Below, piece after piece: positions 27,115 to 37,440 of a stretch of DNA of 64,000 bases. The stretch covers positions 3,663,363 through 3,727,362 of the forward strand of contig NZ_CP051185.1 of NCBI RefSeq assembly GCF_012516315.1. Reading direction: 5' to 3'. The translations under genes and the position numbers were made by a program. Under the pieces are notes generated by a model that saw nothing but the letters and a program-made list of their open reading frames with translations, was not told the DNA's origin and made no database searches. Source of the DNA: Limnospira fusiformis SAG 85.79. Lineage in GTDB: Bacteria; Cyanobacteriota; Cyanobacteriia; Cyanobacteriales; Microcoleaceae. Positions within the stretch are counted from its first letter, which is position 1. The number at the start of each line of letters is the position of its first letter.

Positions 27115-30100
27115 TTAGAACTGTTTGGGGCGTAAAACACATAAACAGAAATCTGACGCTAAACCTCCGGGTATTTCCATCAGGATTTCTTCAAATTCTA
27201 ATAATAGCCTAACTAATGCTTCTGATTTGGGGTCGCCGGGTAACAGTTGCGTATGTTCTAACAGGGGATACAGAGGATGCAGAATAGCACCGCCAAAGGG
27301 ATTGTATACCTCGATATTAAAGTAGTATTCGATGAATGGTAAAATTAGCTTAGAACGCACGGCTTCGGATGGGTCGGTGGCGAAGACTTGATGAATGGTG
27401 GGATTGATAAAGTTTTCTTGAATTCCAGAACGCAAGATTTCCCCAAAGCATTTATACAGGCGGTTAATTATTTTCACCTGATGGGGGCTATAAATGCAGT
27501 AATTATCCCCTACATATTCATTGATGATAAAGTAGCCATCGGGGTGAAGGCAGCCGTGAACTATGCCTAAAAATCTCTCGATTTCTTTGACGTGATGTAA
27601 GGATCCCGAACAGAAGGCAATATCGTATTTTTTGCCTTTATCAAGAGTAAAGGTATTGAAATCGTCCTGATAAAAGTTGATATTAACTCCCACATTAGCC
27701 GCAGTTTGGCGGGCAATATTTAGGGATGCTTCGGAGAAATCAAAGGCATCAATATGGTTGGCAAACCGTTGTTGTGCCATGACGATTTCATGGTTGCCGA
27801 TACCACAACCGAGGGAGATTAATTGGTCGAAATTTCGCTGGCAAAAATAGTCTTCAATTAGCCATCGTAGCCAATATTTTTCACTCTGACCACCAGACAT
27901 TCGCTTATAAATGGTATCAGCTACAATGGGGTTAGATACCCACTGACTGGCTATGGCTGCAGTGGGGTTGGTTTCCCAGTAGTTTTTATCCTGGGGTGCT
28001 TCTATGGTAAGGGTTTCTGGTAGCACTGGAGTTTCTGGGGCTGTTTCTGTTGCTACAAGTTCTAATTCTGCGGCTTCTAATTCGGGCGCTTCCTGGGATA
28101 ACTGATGAGGATTCATTAAATAGGCTTCTTGGAAAATCTCACCATAGGCTGCTGTCATCTCCTCAAAGCGATTGAGGGAGTCTAGGACATATTTGGCATT
28201 TTGGGCGAATTGCTGCCTTTTAGGCTCATTTTCGAGCAGTTCGGTGAGACATTTGGCTAACTCATCGGGTTGATTGGGTGTATAAAATAGGGCATTAATT
28301 TCACGGCGCACTTGTTCAGGAATGCCAAATACAGGGGTGGTGATAATTGGTAAATCAAAACCCATGGCTTCTAAAATTACGCGGGGATAACTTTCGATGC
28401 GGGAGGTGCAAATGAAGATATCCGCCGCGCGATAATAAAGGGCTGTTTCGGGGGTTTCTGGGACTACGGAAACGCGACTGCGTAAGGACTCTGGTAGTTG
28501 ATTAACTAGGTTGGCTAATTGACTACTGTAAAGGCTGGGTCGATCGCCTATAATTAAACAACGGATGCGAGAATGCCATTGGGGGGGTAGTAAGGGGAGG
28601 GCTTTAACTAGGTCCTGTTGACCTTTGCGATCGCAAACTGTTCCTAATAGTAAAATCGCGATTTCTCCGGGGTCTATATCCAGGGTTTCGCGGGCGGATT
28701 TACGATTCCATTTTTCGGCTTGGGTTAAGAGGCGATCGACATCCAAACCATTATGAATCGTGATAAAATTATGGTGGCTATTCAATGGCAAATATTGGTT
28801 ACGGGTAGCATCAGCCACAAAAATCACCCGATAGGGGAAGCGGAAACATTCCAAAGCCTGGGCGGCAATTTCACCCCCAAAGCGATTAAAATAGGTCTGC
28901 CATGGTTCACTCTCATGGACATTCCACACACAGGGGACCCCCACATTTTCGGCGGCGGCTACCATAAAGAAATTCTCTAAGGTATTAGCATAAACCAGGT
29001 CATAGCTATCAAGGCTTAACTCTTCAGCTAAAGCCGAAATAGCCTGATGATAACCCTGTCTATCGTAAACACCAGTTAAGGGATGTTCTCGGACTATCAC
29101 TTTAATTCCCTGCTGTTCATATACTTGTCGCAGGGGTCCATCTGTGACACTAAAGATGACAGGTTCTATATCCCCATCTCCCGCTAATTTTAGGGCGATT
29201 TCCAACTGATGTAAAGGGGCTCCTGTGTATTCCAAAGCATTACTACACATCAAAACTTTGGGCTGAATTTTTACAGTTAAGTTATGCCAAAAATAGCGTC
29301 TGGGTTGTATCTGGAACCACTCATTAGCTAGGGATAAATGGGGGCTATAAAAGGGGTCAATTTTATCAGCATAGCGACGGCGGAAGGTAGCCACTTCTTT
29401 GGGGTTATCCCCAAAACCGCGACTGGTTCCTTCTCGGTGAATTAATTCAGCATCAGGACAATAAACACAACGATATCCCGCCTCAGATAGTCGATAGCCA
29501 TAGTCTGCGTCGTTATAGGCTACAGCAAAATCCGTTTGATTAAAACCCCCCATTTCTAAAAATAGTGCTTTAGGAGTTAGTAAACAAGCGGCGGTGACGG
29601 CTGAGTAATTTTTGACTACTTTAGAATAGGCTAAATAACCAAAATCATCTCGATGAGTCAGTTTAAAAGCATGACCGGCTAACCCATGATGTAACCCATG
29701 AATAATTCCGGCGTGTTGAATAGTATCATTGGGGAAAATCAACCGCGCACCCACAGCACCCACGCCCTCAAATTGACCATAACCAATCATTTGAGATAAC
29801 CAGTCTGGGTTAAGTATTTCTGTGTCATTATTGAGGAATAGCAAATAATCAGCTTCTACCTGTTCGGCGGCGCGATTATTAATGTAGGCAAAACTAAACC
29901 CAGTTGCCGGATTAGGAATTTTCATAACCCTACATTTATCTAACTCTGACAAACTGGCTAAATATGCCAAAGTTTGGGGGTCATCACTTTGGTTGTCAAT
30001 GACTACAATTTGATAGTTTTGATATGTGGTTTTTGCCAGGGAATTAATACAGGCTTGCAGTAGCTTTAATTGATTTTTGGTGGGAATTATAATAGCTACG

Positions 30101-33100
30101 GAAGGTCCGGTATGGGGGAAAGTATGGCTAAATATACCTAGATTTAATTTAACCGCCCATTGGGGTTGATGAACAGTAGCGGCGCTTTGACGGCGGGTGA
30201 TAGCATCAGTTATGGCATTCTGACCCGCCTGGAAACTAGCAGGTTTGGCGGCACCGGAAACAGCAGTAGAACCGGGCGCAGTACGCCAATGATATAATAC
30301 TAAGGGAATGTGACCAATTTGGCGAGCTTTTTCGGTGGCTCTGAGGGCAAAATCATAGTCTTGGGAACCTTCATAACCAATGCGAAACCCTCCTAATTCT
30401 TGGAAGAGGGAATGACGCACTACTAGGGCGTGACCCATATACATATAAGATAGTAGTAATTCGGGCGACCAGTCGGGTTTAAATTGGGGCGCAAACCGTT
30501 TACCTTGGGTATCTATTTTGTCATCATCACTATAAAGAATATCAGTTTCTGGGTGTTGGACTAGATAAAGGGCAATTTCGGCTAAAGCGTCGGGAGTGAG
30601 TTCGTCATCATTATCGAGAAATAGGATAAAGTCTCCGGTAGCGAGTGAGGCGGCGCTATTGGTGGCGGCGCTAATATTGCCATTTTCTGACCGGAAATGT
30701 AGCCTGATACGGGGTTCGGTTTCGGCTAGTTGATTGAGGGTTTTAGCAACTTCGGGGTCGCTGCTACAATCATCAGCTATACAGAGTTCCCAATGGCTGT
30801 ATATTTGACTACAAACACTGGCGATCGCTTGTTGTAAAAACCCTATAGGAGGGTTATAAACTGGCATCACCACCGAAATTTTGGGCAGGGCTGTCGCCGG
30901 AACCGCCGCCAAACGCTTACCCAAAATATCAGCCGCTTTTTCTGTCCAGGTGTTAGCTTTTAACCAAGCATCATAAGGGTCAATAGTCGCCGGAACTTCA
31001 AAGCCTGCTGGTAACAAAACTTCCCCAGGAATTTGACTGGTTTGGTCGTACATTTCCGACATTCGCCGTATAATGGTAGGAATTTCCCAAGGCATGGGAA
31101 TTAAACGACCAAGGCGCTGTTTACGTTCCGCCGCGCGTTGTCGAATAGCCGCGCTAAGTTTAATTAACTGTTTAGTCTTACCAGAAACTTTATTGATAGG
31201 GCTAATTCGCTTAACAGTGAGGGGCTGTTTTTTGTCTACGGCTACTGTTTCCCCATTTTCTAGTTGCGCCTCAAGGGAAATATTCCAAGTTCCCGGAGGT
31301 AAATTAATTAAGACTTCCCAACCACTATTGGAACTACCTACCCAGTCGGAGAAAATTTCCCCCACGTCACCCCGGGGAAGTCCATAAGCACATTCTACAG
31401 TTTCCTGTCCATAACGCAGGAATAGTTTAGTAATTTGGTATTGAGGGTGACAACACCAACCCGCAAATAGAGTTTCTCCTACGGGGACGATATTTGTATT
31501 AGGTACATCAAATGCAGCTTGTAGGGGTGAAACTCGCAGGGGATATTCTCCAAACTGATGCCATTTTCCCCTAGTGTCTTTAACTTCTAATTGCACTCTA
31601 TGATTACCTGGAATTAGAGGAATTTGCACCCGAAACCCACAGTGATAACTACCGGGGATGTAATCATATATATTCCCCACGTCCAGACGTTCTATATTAT
31701 AGGTTCCCTCGAATATTTGCTCATTAATACGGGCGCGAACTTCCTCTAAATTAAGTTTCCCGGTATGTAAACACCAGCCCTGAATTTGCATATAAGTATC
31801 GAGACATCCCAGCAATTCCCAATTAGTCGGGTTATCAATAGAAGACACAAACCGAGGTTTGAGGGTGCGTCTGGCTTGCCTTTTCGCCGTAGCATATTTA
31901 GTGCGAATTTTCCACAATTTAGAGGATTTAATAGCGGCTAATTCCCCTTCCGCCAAGTTCCGCGCCATTTGGGTCTGTCCGAGTTCCTCTTCTAGTTCTC
32001 GGAGTTTAGCAAAGGCTTGTTTAAATTGGACTTGGCTAGTTTGTAGTCTAAATTGAGTCTGTCCTAATTCGGTTTCTAAACTGCTAATTTTCAAATGGGC
32101 GTTATGTAGTTTAAAGTCGGTAATTCCCAGTTCGGTTTCGGTATTAATTAATTTACTCAAGACATCTTGATATTTGATATCAAAATCCTGATATTTTTCT
32201 GGGATATTTTGCAGTTCACCCTGGGTTCTTCCGAGTTCTTTTTCTGTGGCTACCAGTTTAGTTGTGGCTTCTTGCAAACCCACTTCTAGGTTGTGCGCGT
32301 GGGCTGTCATTCCCCGCAATTCTAGGGTCGTGGCTTCCAGTTCCCCCTGGGTTTTTCCTAATTGTTCTTCGGTAGTGACTAATTTGGCGATCGCATCTTG
32401 TTGTTTAATCTCTAAACCATTCAGTTTTAGTTGAGTTCTACCTAGTTCAGTTTCCTTACTAACCAACCTATCTACAGCATCATGGAAATGGTCTTGCCAC
32501 AATTTAACATCAGCTTCTAAAATACCGCATTCTTTTTCCAGTTTGCGAATAGTTGACCAATCTTTAAACGCCCAACTAGGACTAGGCTGTTGTTGCACAG
32601 CTTCTCGTTCAAAATGATTTAAACCACTGCCTAAGTTTTTCGCTGCTTCTTCTAGTTCTTGATATAGGGTCAGTGCTTCCGGAAAATAAGCTCCAATTAG
32701 TCCCGGCTTTTTACTTTTAATAATATTATTGGTTAAAAGTTTATCATCGAAGTTATGGCTTTTATCGTCAATTCTTAACCATAAATCAAACTTGTGATTA
32801 AGTGCCTTAACGAAATCCATCGAATATTTCCCTACTTTATAAACATTAGCAATTAAGCACCTTTGGGGATTGTTTTGATAAAACTTCAGGATTTTTTGAT
32901 TATAAAAAATCCACATTTTAACCGCCATTTCTGGGGAGGTAATCAAGGCTTCATCTGTAGACCTACGATAAAGAGAGTCTACCACTTCCCAGGGAGTTCT
33001 ATAAACAAAAATAAACTTGGCTTCTGGTATCAGTTCCGCCCAAAAATCCAACAGCAGAGTCGTCCTAGGATCTTTCCATCCCCAGGGAGATAATGGGTCC

Positions 33101-33396
33101 TGATTTTGGGCGATTAGTTGTTGTGCCTGTTGTCTTTGAGTCGGTGTTACTGATATCTTATCTTCCGCGACGCAGCCCAATTCATCAATACCATTATCAC
33201 GCAAAATCTCTTTATGAAATTCCACAAAATCAACATTTTCAAAATGTCCCTTGATATTTCCATAATTGGAACCCACCAAATTTTGACCAATATTGACACC
33301 ATACTGCTGGAGTAAAGAAGCCGTTAAAGAAGTGCCAGAACGGTGCATTCCTGTGATAATTAAAGTTGGTGATTGACCCTCTGATGCTGTATCCAT
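27115..33396 (-). CDS. Giant sulfotransferase-GT2-GT2-GT4-methyltransferase protein
   Basis: 2093 residues. Domains in order: sulfotransferase with PAPS loop ITGMHRSGTS (about 10-240); long coiled coil with repeated TETELG / QTQ-type blocks (about 270-500), closed by SSKLWKIRTK; two Ig-like or carbohydrate-binding-like segments (about 530-740); GT2 domain 1 (VVMPVYNPP, DNDDE; about 850-1060); GT2 domain 2 (IIIPTKNQ, FLNNDTE; about 1095-1330); GT4 domain (LLGTVCDRKGQQD and the ESYPRVILEAMG donor site; about 1370-1740); Glu/Pro linker; class I methyltransferase (SLGCGIGNHE; about 1830-2090). It is the last gene of the wzm-wzt operon, so it probably assembles, sulfates and methylates an exported polysaccharide. 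Substrate not predictable. Confidence 0.88.
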   Translation of the reverse strand: MDTASEGQSPTLIITGMHRSGTSLTASLLQQYGVNIGQNLVGSNYGNIKGHFENVDFVEFHKEILRDNGIDELGCVAEDKISVTPTQRQQAQQLIAQNQDPLSPWGWKDPRTTLLLDFWAELIPEAKFIFVYRTPWEVVDSLYRRSTDEALITSPEMAVKMWIFYNQKILKFYQNNPQRCLIANVYKVGKYSMDFVKALNHKFDLWLRIDDKSHNFDDKLLTNNIIKSKKPGLIGAYFPEALTLYQELEEAAKNLGSGLNHFEREAVQQQPSPSWAFKDWSTIRKLEKECGILEADVKLWQDHFHDAVDRLVSKETELGRTQLKLNGLEIKQQDAIAKLVTTEEQLGKTQGELEATTLELRGMTAHAHNLEVGLQEATTKLVATEKELGRTQGELQNIPEKYQDFDIKYQDVLSKLINTETELGITDFKLHNAHLKISSLETELGQTQFRLQTSQVQFKQAFAKLRELEEELGQTQMARNLAEGELAAIKSSKLWKIRTKYATAKRQARRTLKPRFVSSIDNPTNWELLGCLDTYMQIQGWCLHTGKLNLEEVRARINEQIFEGTYNIERLDVGNIYDYIPGSYHCGFRVQIPLIPGNHRVQLEVKDTRGKWHQFGEYPLRVSPLQAAFDVPNTNIVPVGETLFAGWCCHPQYQITKLFLRYGQETVECAYGLPRGDVGEIFSDWVGSSNSGWEVLINLPPGTWNISLEAQLENGETVAVDKKQPLTVKRISPINKVSGKTKQLIKLSAAIRQRAAERKQRLGRLIPMPWEIPTIIRRMSEMYDQTSQIPGEVLLPAGFEVPATIDPYDAWLKANTWTEKAADILGKRLAAVPATALPKISVVMPVYNPPIGFLQQAIASVCSQIYSHWELCIADDCSSDPEVAKTLNQLAETEPRIRLHFRSENGNISAATNSAASLATGDFILFLDNDDELTPDALAEIALYLVQHPETDILYSDDDKIDTQGKRFAPQFKPDWSPELLLSYMYMGHALVVRHSLFQELGGFRIGYEGSQDYDFALRATEKARQIGHIPLVLYHWRTAPGSTAVSGAAKPASFQAGQNAITDAITRRQSAATVHQPQWAVKLNLGIFSHTFPHTGPSVAIIIPTKNQLKLLQACINSLAKTTYQNYQIVVIDNQSDDPQTLAYLASLSELDKCRVMKIPNPATGFSFAYINNRAAEQVEADYLLFLNNDTEILNPDWLSQMIGYGQFEGVGAVGARLIFPNDTIQHAGIIHGLHHGLAGHAFKLTHRDDFGYLAYSKVVKNYSAVTAACLLTPKALFLEMGGFNQTDFAVAYNDADYGYRLSEAGYRCVYCPDAELIHREGTSRGFGDNPKEVATFRRRYADKIDPFYSPHLSLANEWFQIQPRRYFWHNLTVKIQPKVLMCSNALEYTGAPLHQLEIALKLAGDGDIEPVIFSVTDGPLRQVYEQQGIKVIVREHPLTGVYDRQGYHQAISALAEELSLDSYDLVYANTLENFFMVAAAENVGVPCVWNVHESEPWQTYFNRFGGEIAAQALECFRFPYRVIFVADATRNQYLPLNSHHNFITIHNGLDVDRLLTQAEKWNRKSARETLDIDPGEIAILLLGTVCDRKGQQDLVKALPLLPPQWHSRIRCLIIGDRPSLYSSQLANLVNQLPESLRSRVSVVPETPETALYYRAADIFICTSRIESYPRVILEAMGFDLPIITTPVFGIPEQVRREINALFYTPNQPDELAKCLTELLENEPKRQQFAQNAKYVLDSLNRFEEMTAAYGEIFQEAYLMNPHQLSQEAPELEAAELELVATETAPETPVLPETLTIEAPQDKNYWETNPTAAIASQWVSNPIVADTIYKRMSGGQSEKYWLRWLIEDYFCQRNFDQLISLGCGIGNHEIVMAQQRFANHIDAFDFSEASLNIARQTAANVGVNINFYQDDFNTFTLDKGKKYDIAFCSGSLHHVKEIERFLGIVHGCLHPDGYFIINEYVGDNYCIYSPHQVKIINRLYKCFGEILRSGIQENFINPTIHQVFATDPSEAVRSKLILPFIEYYFNIEVYNPFGGAILHPLYPLLEHTQLLPGDPKSEALVRLLLEFEEILMEIPGGLASDFCLCVLRPKQF

Positions 33397-33447
33397 AGAT
33401 TTTACTTCACTAATTCAGTATGTATAATTTTTTGACATCCATGCAGC

Positions 33448-34884
33448 CTATTCATTTACAGGCAAGCCGAGAACACGCTTTAGTTTAAACCATTTTGTCC
33501 GCAGTTTCCAAAACTTGCTACTCTCCATTGCCTGAATACGATTTTCCAGGGTATCAAGCTGATGACCCATTATCTGCATTTGGGATTTTAGATGTTCCCA
33601 TTCGCTTTTCTGGGATTCATATTGGTCTATTTGGGATTGATATTGGGCTATTTGCTGGTTATATTGGTCTACGGTGGCTGTCAACTGTGCCTGAGTTTGG
33701 CTAAGTTGCTGGCGTGCCGCAGATAGTTTAATTTCCCAATTTCTGCGACTGGAGATGGCCACTAAGCGATCGCCTTCTATAATCGCCTGTAAGCCCTTAC
33801 TAGAGACAATTTTGATGATTAATATATCCTGGGGGGAAATCTGGTCACTAGAGAGGACACAGGACCAACCTGAGAGTAAAAAATCTGGCTGTTGGTAGTG
33901 GGCAACAATATCGGGGCGTTCCTCAGAACAGGGATAGACACCAATAAGGCGAGAGTCTGACCATAATTGAACTTCTACAGTTACCCCAGGGTTCAAATCA
34001 ATGGCCCATCCACTCAGGCGGACTTCTCCGTTAGGTTGAATATAGCAATAGTCAATTTTGCCTTCTGGATGATGATAGAATGTCAGGGGATGAGGGGATG
34101 CTACAGAGCGATCGCTTACCGCATAAAGGTCTTGATAGTGGTTTAAGCCTTTAGGAATGCGGGTAATTTCAGCATTACCATCACTAATGCTATCAAGTAT
34201 TCGCCGCACATATTCTTCTGTCACCCAAGTAGTGCCATACTCTTGTTTATCGAGAGATTGACTTTCACTGTCTGGACTAAATAGTAACCCCGTTTCTGGC
34301 CTAGGAATATGGGGGGGCAATAATTCCATATCCAAGACACTAAATAATAGTAAACCCCGTTTTGATTTTAAATCATAAAGTTTTTGCATCCAGCGTTCAA
34401 AAGTAGTGGCTGGCATATGGCTAAAAAAGGAAGTCGCCATAATCAAATCAAAGTCGCGATCAACTTGGTAATCTTCAGGGACCGACGCAGACACAATTCC
34501 CTGTACTCCCAAGTATTCGCTTTGAAATTGAACCGCCTTTTTATAGATATCAGAAACCCAGATTCTTTCCGGTGGTATTTCTTCGATTAAAAAGCGAGTG
34601 AACCTACCATATCCACAGGCAAAATCTAAGAAGGACTCCACCGCATCAAAACCGCCAAAATGCCAATCTACAAACTGTTTTACAGTGTCCAAAATCGCGC
34701 GACCCATAGTATAGTAATAGGTTAAAGCACGATGGGAGTTTTTATCATCGAGTTGATTAAATACATAAGAGTACATTTCATCGATCGCCATAATTTCCCG
34801 TCGAAAAGTTTGAGGCGATCGGGCTAAGGTCTGAATCAAAGCATCCACCAGGGGATTATCATTAACAAAAATATTAGTTTTCAT
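33448..34884 (-). CDS. SAM methyltransferase with C-terminal coiled coil
   Basis: 478 residues. A class I methyltransferase (about 50-250) with the SAM loop FLDFACGYGRFTRF and post-loop SDIYKKAV is followed by an Ig-like region (about 280-380) related in style to that of the giant protein, then a Gln-rich coiled coil and the end motif SSKFWKLRTK. The same end motif closes the coiled coil of the giant protein, so the two may bind a common partner. It sits 12 bp after wzt and 51 bp before the giant gene. Probably a glycan methyltransferase or chain terminator; the substrate is unknown. Confidence 0.82.
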   Translation of the reverse strand: MKTNIFVNDNPLVDALIQTLARSPQTFRREIMAIDEMYSYVFNQLDDKNSHRALTYYYTMGRAILDTVKQFVDWHFGGFDAVESFLDFACGYGRFTRFLIEEIPPERIWVSDIYKKAVQFQSEYLGVQGIVSASVPEDYQVDRDFDLIMATSFFSHMPATTFERWMQKLYDLKSKRGLLLFSVLDMELLPPHIPRPETGLLFSPDSESQSLDKQEYGTTWVTEEYVRRILDSISDGNAEITRIPKGLNHYQDLYAVSDRSVASPHPLTFYHHPEGKIDYCYIQPNGEVRLSGWAIDLNPGVTVEVQLWSDSRLIGVYPCSEERPDIVAHYQQPDFLLSGWSCVLSSDQISPQDILIIKIVSSKGLQAIIEGDRLVAISSRRNWEIKLSAARQQLSQTQAQLTATVDQYNQQIAQYQSQIDQYESQKSEWEHLKSQMQIMGHQLDTLENRIQAMESSKFWKLRTKWFKLKRVLGLPVNE

Positions 34885-34896
34885 GGCAGATGTTAT

Positions 34897-36315
34897 TTAT
34901 CCCACGGATACACCATCTAAATTTTCCCAATGAACCTTACCAGAGGTAATAGTTAGTTGTGGTTCAACCAACAGGTCAACAACACCCGTACCACAGGACT
35001 CTTCGCAGGGCTGAACCCTAAACATAGCCACATCAACGCACCTATCTAAATAAGTAAATTCTCCCTCGACGATACCGGATACACCAGCATTCAAGAAATA
35101 CACATCAGGAGCCAGGAGGCACTTAAACTGAAATTCTAACATGATTTTAGTTCCGGCATCAACATATTTAATTAACTGAGAGGTTGCCAAAAAAGAAGCC
35201 CCCGCCAATTCATAGCCACTAACAGTTTTAACCAACATCCCAAAGCGGACATGGGAGGCGGACTTCATAAACTCAACTTCGTAGTTATAAGTATAGGTTT
35301 GACGGGCGACCAAATGATTAACTCGCTTACCTTTTAAAGTTCTAATATGGGGGTCTTGGATAGTTGCACCCCGGCTAGGATAACGAATCAATTGGTCAGG
35401 GACTAAATTTGGATCGTAATAGTCTCGATAATCAGGATTATGTTTAATCATTCCCTGACTCTGACCCTGACTATGATTACCATTTTGTTGAGAGATACTA
35501 ACTACTTTATGGACTTGATGTTGAGGAGGCAATGAGGCTTTAATCTGCTGAATTTCGGCGCGCACTTGGGCGGCTGCATCAGCATCAGCATAGATCATTT
35601 TTTGATATTTAGAAACAATCATCTTCGGGGTATGTTCTAATAACATTTCCCCCTTATCCATAAGTACCGCCGAATCGCATAACTGGATAATAGAGGGGGC
35701 AGAATGGGATACAAAGAGAATAGTACCGCCCCGGTCTTGGATTTCGTGAATGCGGCTAAAACACTTACGTTGAAAAGCCTCATCTCCCACAGATAGGGCT
35801 TCATCAACAATCAAGATATCAGGGTCAACGCTAGTAGCCACAGCAAAACCTAGGCGAATATACATCCCACTAGAATAGGTTTTGACAGGCTGATCGATAA
35901 AATCCCCGATATCAGCGAAGGCGGCAATATCATCAAACTTGGTCGCAATTTCTTCGGGTTTTAATCCCAACAACTGACCATTAAAGAACACATTTTGTCG
36001 TCCAGTAAATTCAGGATTAAATCCACTACCTAACTCTAGCAAAGCGGACACACGGCCATTAACTTTAACTTCGCCATGAGTAGGGGTTAAGGTTCCGGCA
36101 ATAATTTGTAGGAGGGTGCTTTTACCTGATCCATTTCGTCCGACAATTCCCAGAGTTTGACCCCGAAAAACTTGTAGGTTGATATCTTGTAGGGCCCAAA
36201 AATTTTCAGCCAGACTGGTTTTTGGCCAAAATATTTCTTTGAGACGGTCTACGGGATGTTTATATCGCTTAAAACATTTGGAAACTTGATTGACGGAAAT
36301 TGCAATATCAGTCAT
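34897..36315 (-). CDS. Polysaccharide ABC exporter ATP-binding protein, Wzt-like
   Basis: 472 residues. ABC ATPase domain (1-240) with Walker A GRNGSGKST (~60-68), signature YSSGM (~146), Walker B DILIVDEAL (~168) and the switch His in FVSHS. A linker with Gln/His-rich sequence leads to a C-terminal Wzt-type carbohydrate-binding domain (about 320-465). In O-antigen systems this domain recognises the chain-end modification and gates export. Here terminal sulfate or methyl groups made by the downstream genes are plausible signals (inference). It pairs with the permease upstream. Confidence 0.92.
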   Translation of the reverse strand: MTDIAISVNQVSKCFKRYKHPVDRLKEIFWPKTSLAENFWALQDINLQVFRGQTLGIVGRNGSGKSTLLQIIAGTLTPTHGEVKVNGRVSALLELGSGFNPEFTGRQNVFFNGQLLGLKPEEIATKFDDIAAFADIGDFIDQPVKTYSSGMYIRLGFAVATSVDPDILIVDEALSVGDEAFQRKCFSRIHEIQDRGGTILFVSHSAPSIIQLCDSAVLMDKGEMLLEHTPKMIVSKYQKMIYADADAAAQVRAEIQQIKASLPPQHQVHKVVSISQQNGNHSQGQSQGMIKHNPDYRDYYDPNLVPDQLIRYPSRGATIQDPHIRTLKGKRVNHLVARQTYTYNYEVEFMKSASHVRFGMLVKTVSGYELAGASFLATSQLIKYVDAGTKIMLEFQFKCLLAPDVYFLNAGVSGIVEGEFTYLDRCVDVAMFRVQPCEESCGTGVVDLLVEPQLTITSGKVHWENLDGVSVG

Positions 36316-36392
36316 GGATTCTGATTGAGGATTAGGCTATCAATGGTAAGGTGGCGAACAGCGATAATTGTCAATTGTCTATATGTTGTGGT

Positions 36393-37250
36393 CTAAAGTA
36401 CATCAGCAAAGGCAGGACGTAAGCGCCGATAGACTCCTAAGCCTATAGAGAAAATCACAATGGATACGGCTGTAGCCACGGCTAATTCTCCCCCATGTTG
36501 GATAGTTCCAACTAGGACTAGATCTCGATAACTTTCAGCGATCGCCGTAACCGGGTTCAGCCAAAACACCCAAACTCGCCACCCTTCAGGAATTTTGCTG
36601 GCTGGGTAGACAATTGGTGTGACATAAAACCACAAATTGAGAATTACCCCCAAAGTTTGGGGGATGTCTCGCAGAAAGACTGTCAGCGCCGCCGTCAAAT
36701 ATCCTAAGCCAGCAGTTAACAACAGTTGTGGAACCCAAATCATCGGTAGTAGCCAGAGGGTTTGGTGAAGACCTTGATAGGAGAAGCCCACAAAGATAAT
36801 CAACACCGCTAAACCAAAGGTACTCTCAATAAAAGCCGACAAAATTGGCACCATTGGTAACAGCCCCAGGGGAAAGACTACTTTTTTGACCAGATTAGTT
36901 TGTCCAATCACAGAAGTAGCCGCCTGGGTCAAGCCATTGATAAATGCAAACCAAGGAATTAGACCAGCAAACAGCCAAAGTCCAAAAGTCAGTTTACTGT
37001 CTTCTGGCATTCCTGTAATGCTTAGTTTAACCTGCAAAACAATAGAGAAAACATAGGTATAGATCAGCAGTTGCGCCAACTGATTGAGTAAAGGCCAGAG
37101 GTTTCCCAGAATAGACCCTTTGTATCGCGCCTCTAGGTCCCGTTGTACAAGGGTAGCGAGTAAGTTGAGTTTTGTGCGCCATTGACTATAGACAACTGGA
37201 GATCTCCCCCCCCAAACTCTGTGTACAACACCTTTCATTGACCTAAGCAA
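36393..37250 (-). CDS. Polysaccharide ABC exporter permease, Wzm-like (ABC-2)
   Basis: 285 residues with six predicted membrane helices. The N-terminal RDLEARYKGSILGNLWPLLNQLAQL and the C-terminal NPVTAIAESYRDLVL blocks are typical of Wzm/TagG permeases. It forms the inner-membrane channel for lipid-linked polysaccharide with the Wzt-like ATPase, 77 bp downstream. First gene of the four-gene minus-strand operon. The start may be the internal ATG at codon 5. Confidence 0.92.
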   Translation of the reverse strand: MLRSMKGVVHRVWGGRSPVVYSQWRTKLNLLATLVQRDLEARYKGSILGNLWPLLNQLAQLLIYTYVFSIVLQVKLSITGMPEDSKLTFGLWLFAGLIPWFAFINGLTQAATSVIGQTNLVKKVVFPLGLLPMVPILSAFIESTFGLAVLIIFVGFSYQGLHQTLWLLPMIWVPQLLLTAGLGYLTAALTVFLRDIPQTLGVILNLWFYVTPIVYPASKIPEGWRVWVFWLNPVTAIAESYRDLVLVGTIQHGGELAVATAVSIVIFSIGLGVYRRLRPAFADVL

Positions 37251-37380
37251 TTTTTTGTCCCTCGTCCACTACACACACCACAGCCAAATATCTTATTAGA
37301 GACAATGGTTTGAGGACAAGTGTGCCACATTCGGTGTCTTGATTGCTAGTCCCAGGGCGTTAATAGGGTAGTCGATCGCC

Positions 37381-37405
37381 AAAAAAAACACCCCAACAGG
37401 GGTGC
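37381..37405 (-). terminator. Intrinsic terminator after the DUF4278 gene
   Basis: On the minus strand CACCCC-loop-GGGGTG is followed by eight T. It is a textbook hairpin with T tract, 36 bp beyond the DUF4278 stop, and separates that gene from the polysaccharide operon. Confidence 0.88.
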
Positions 37406-37440
37406 ATTAAGGTATTTATTGACAGCTAATCAGATGTTAT

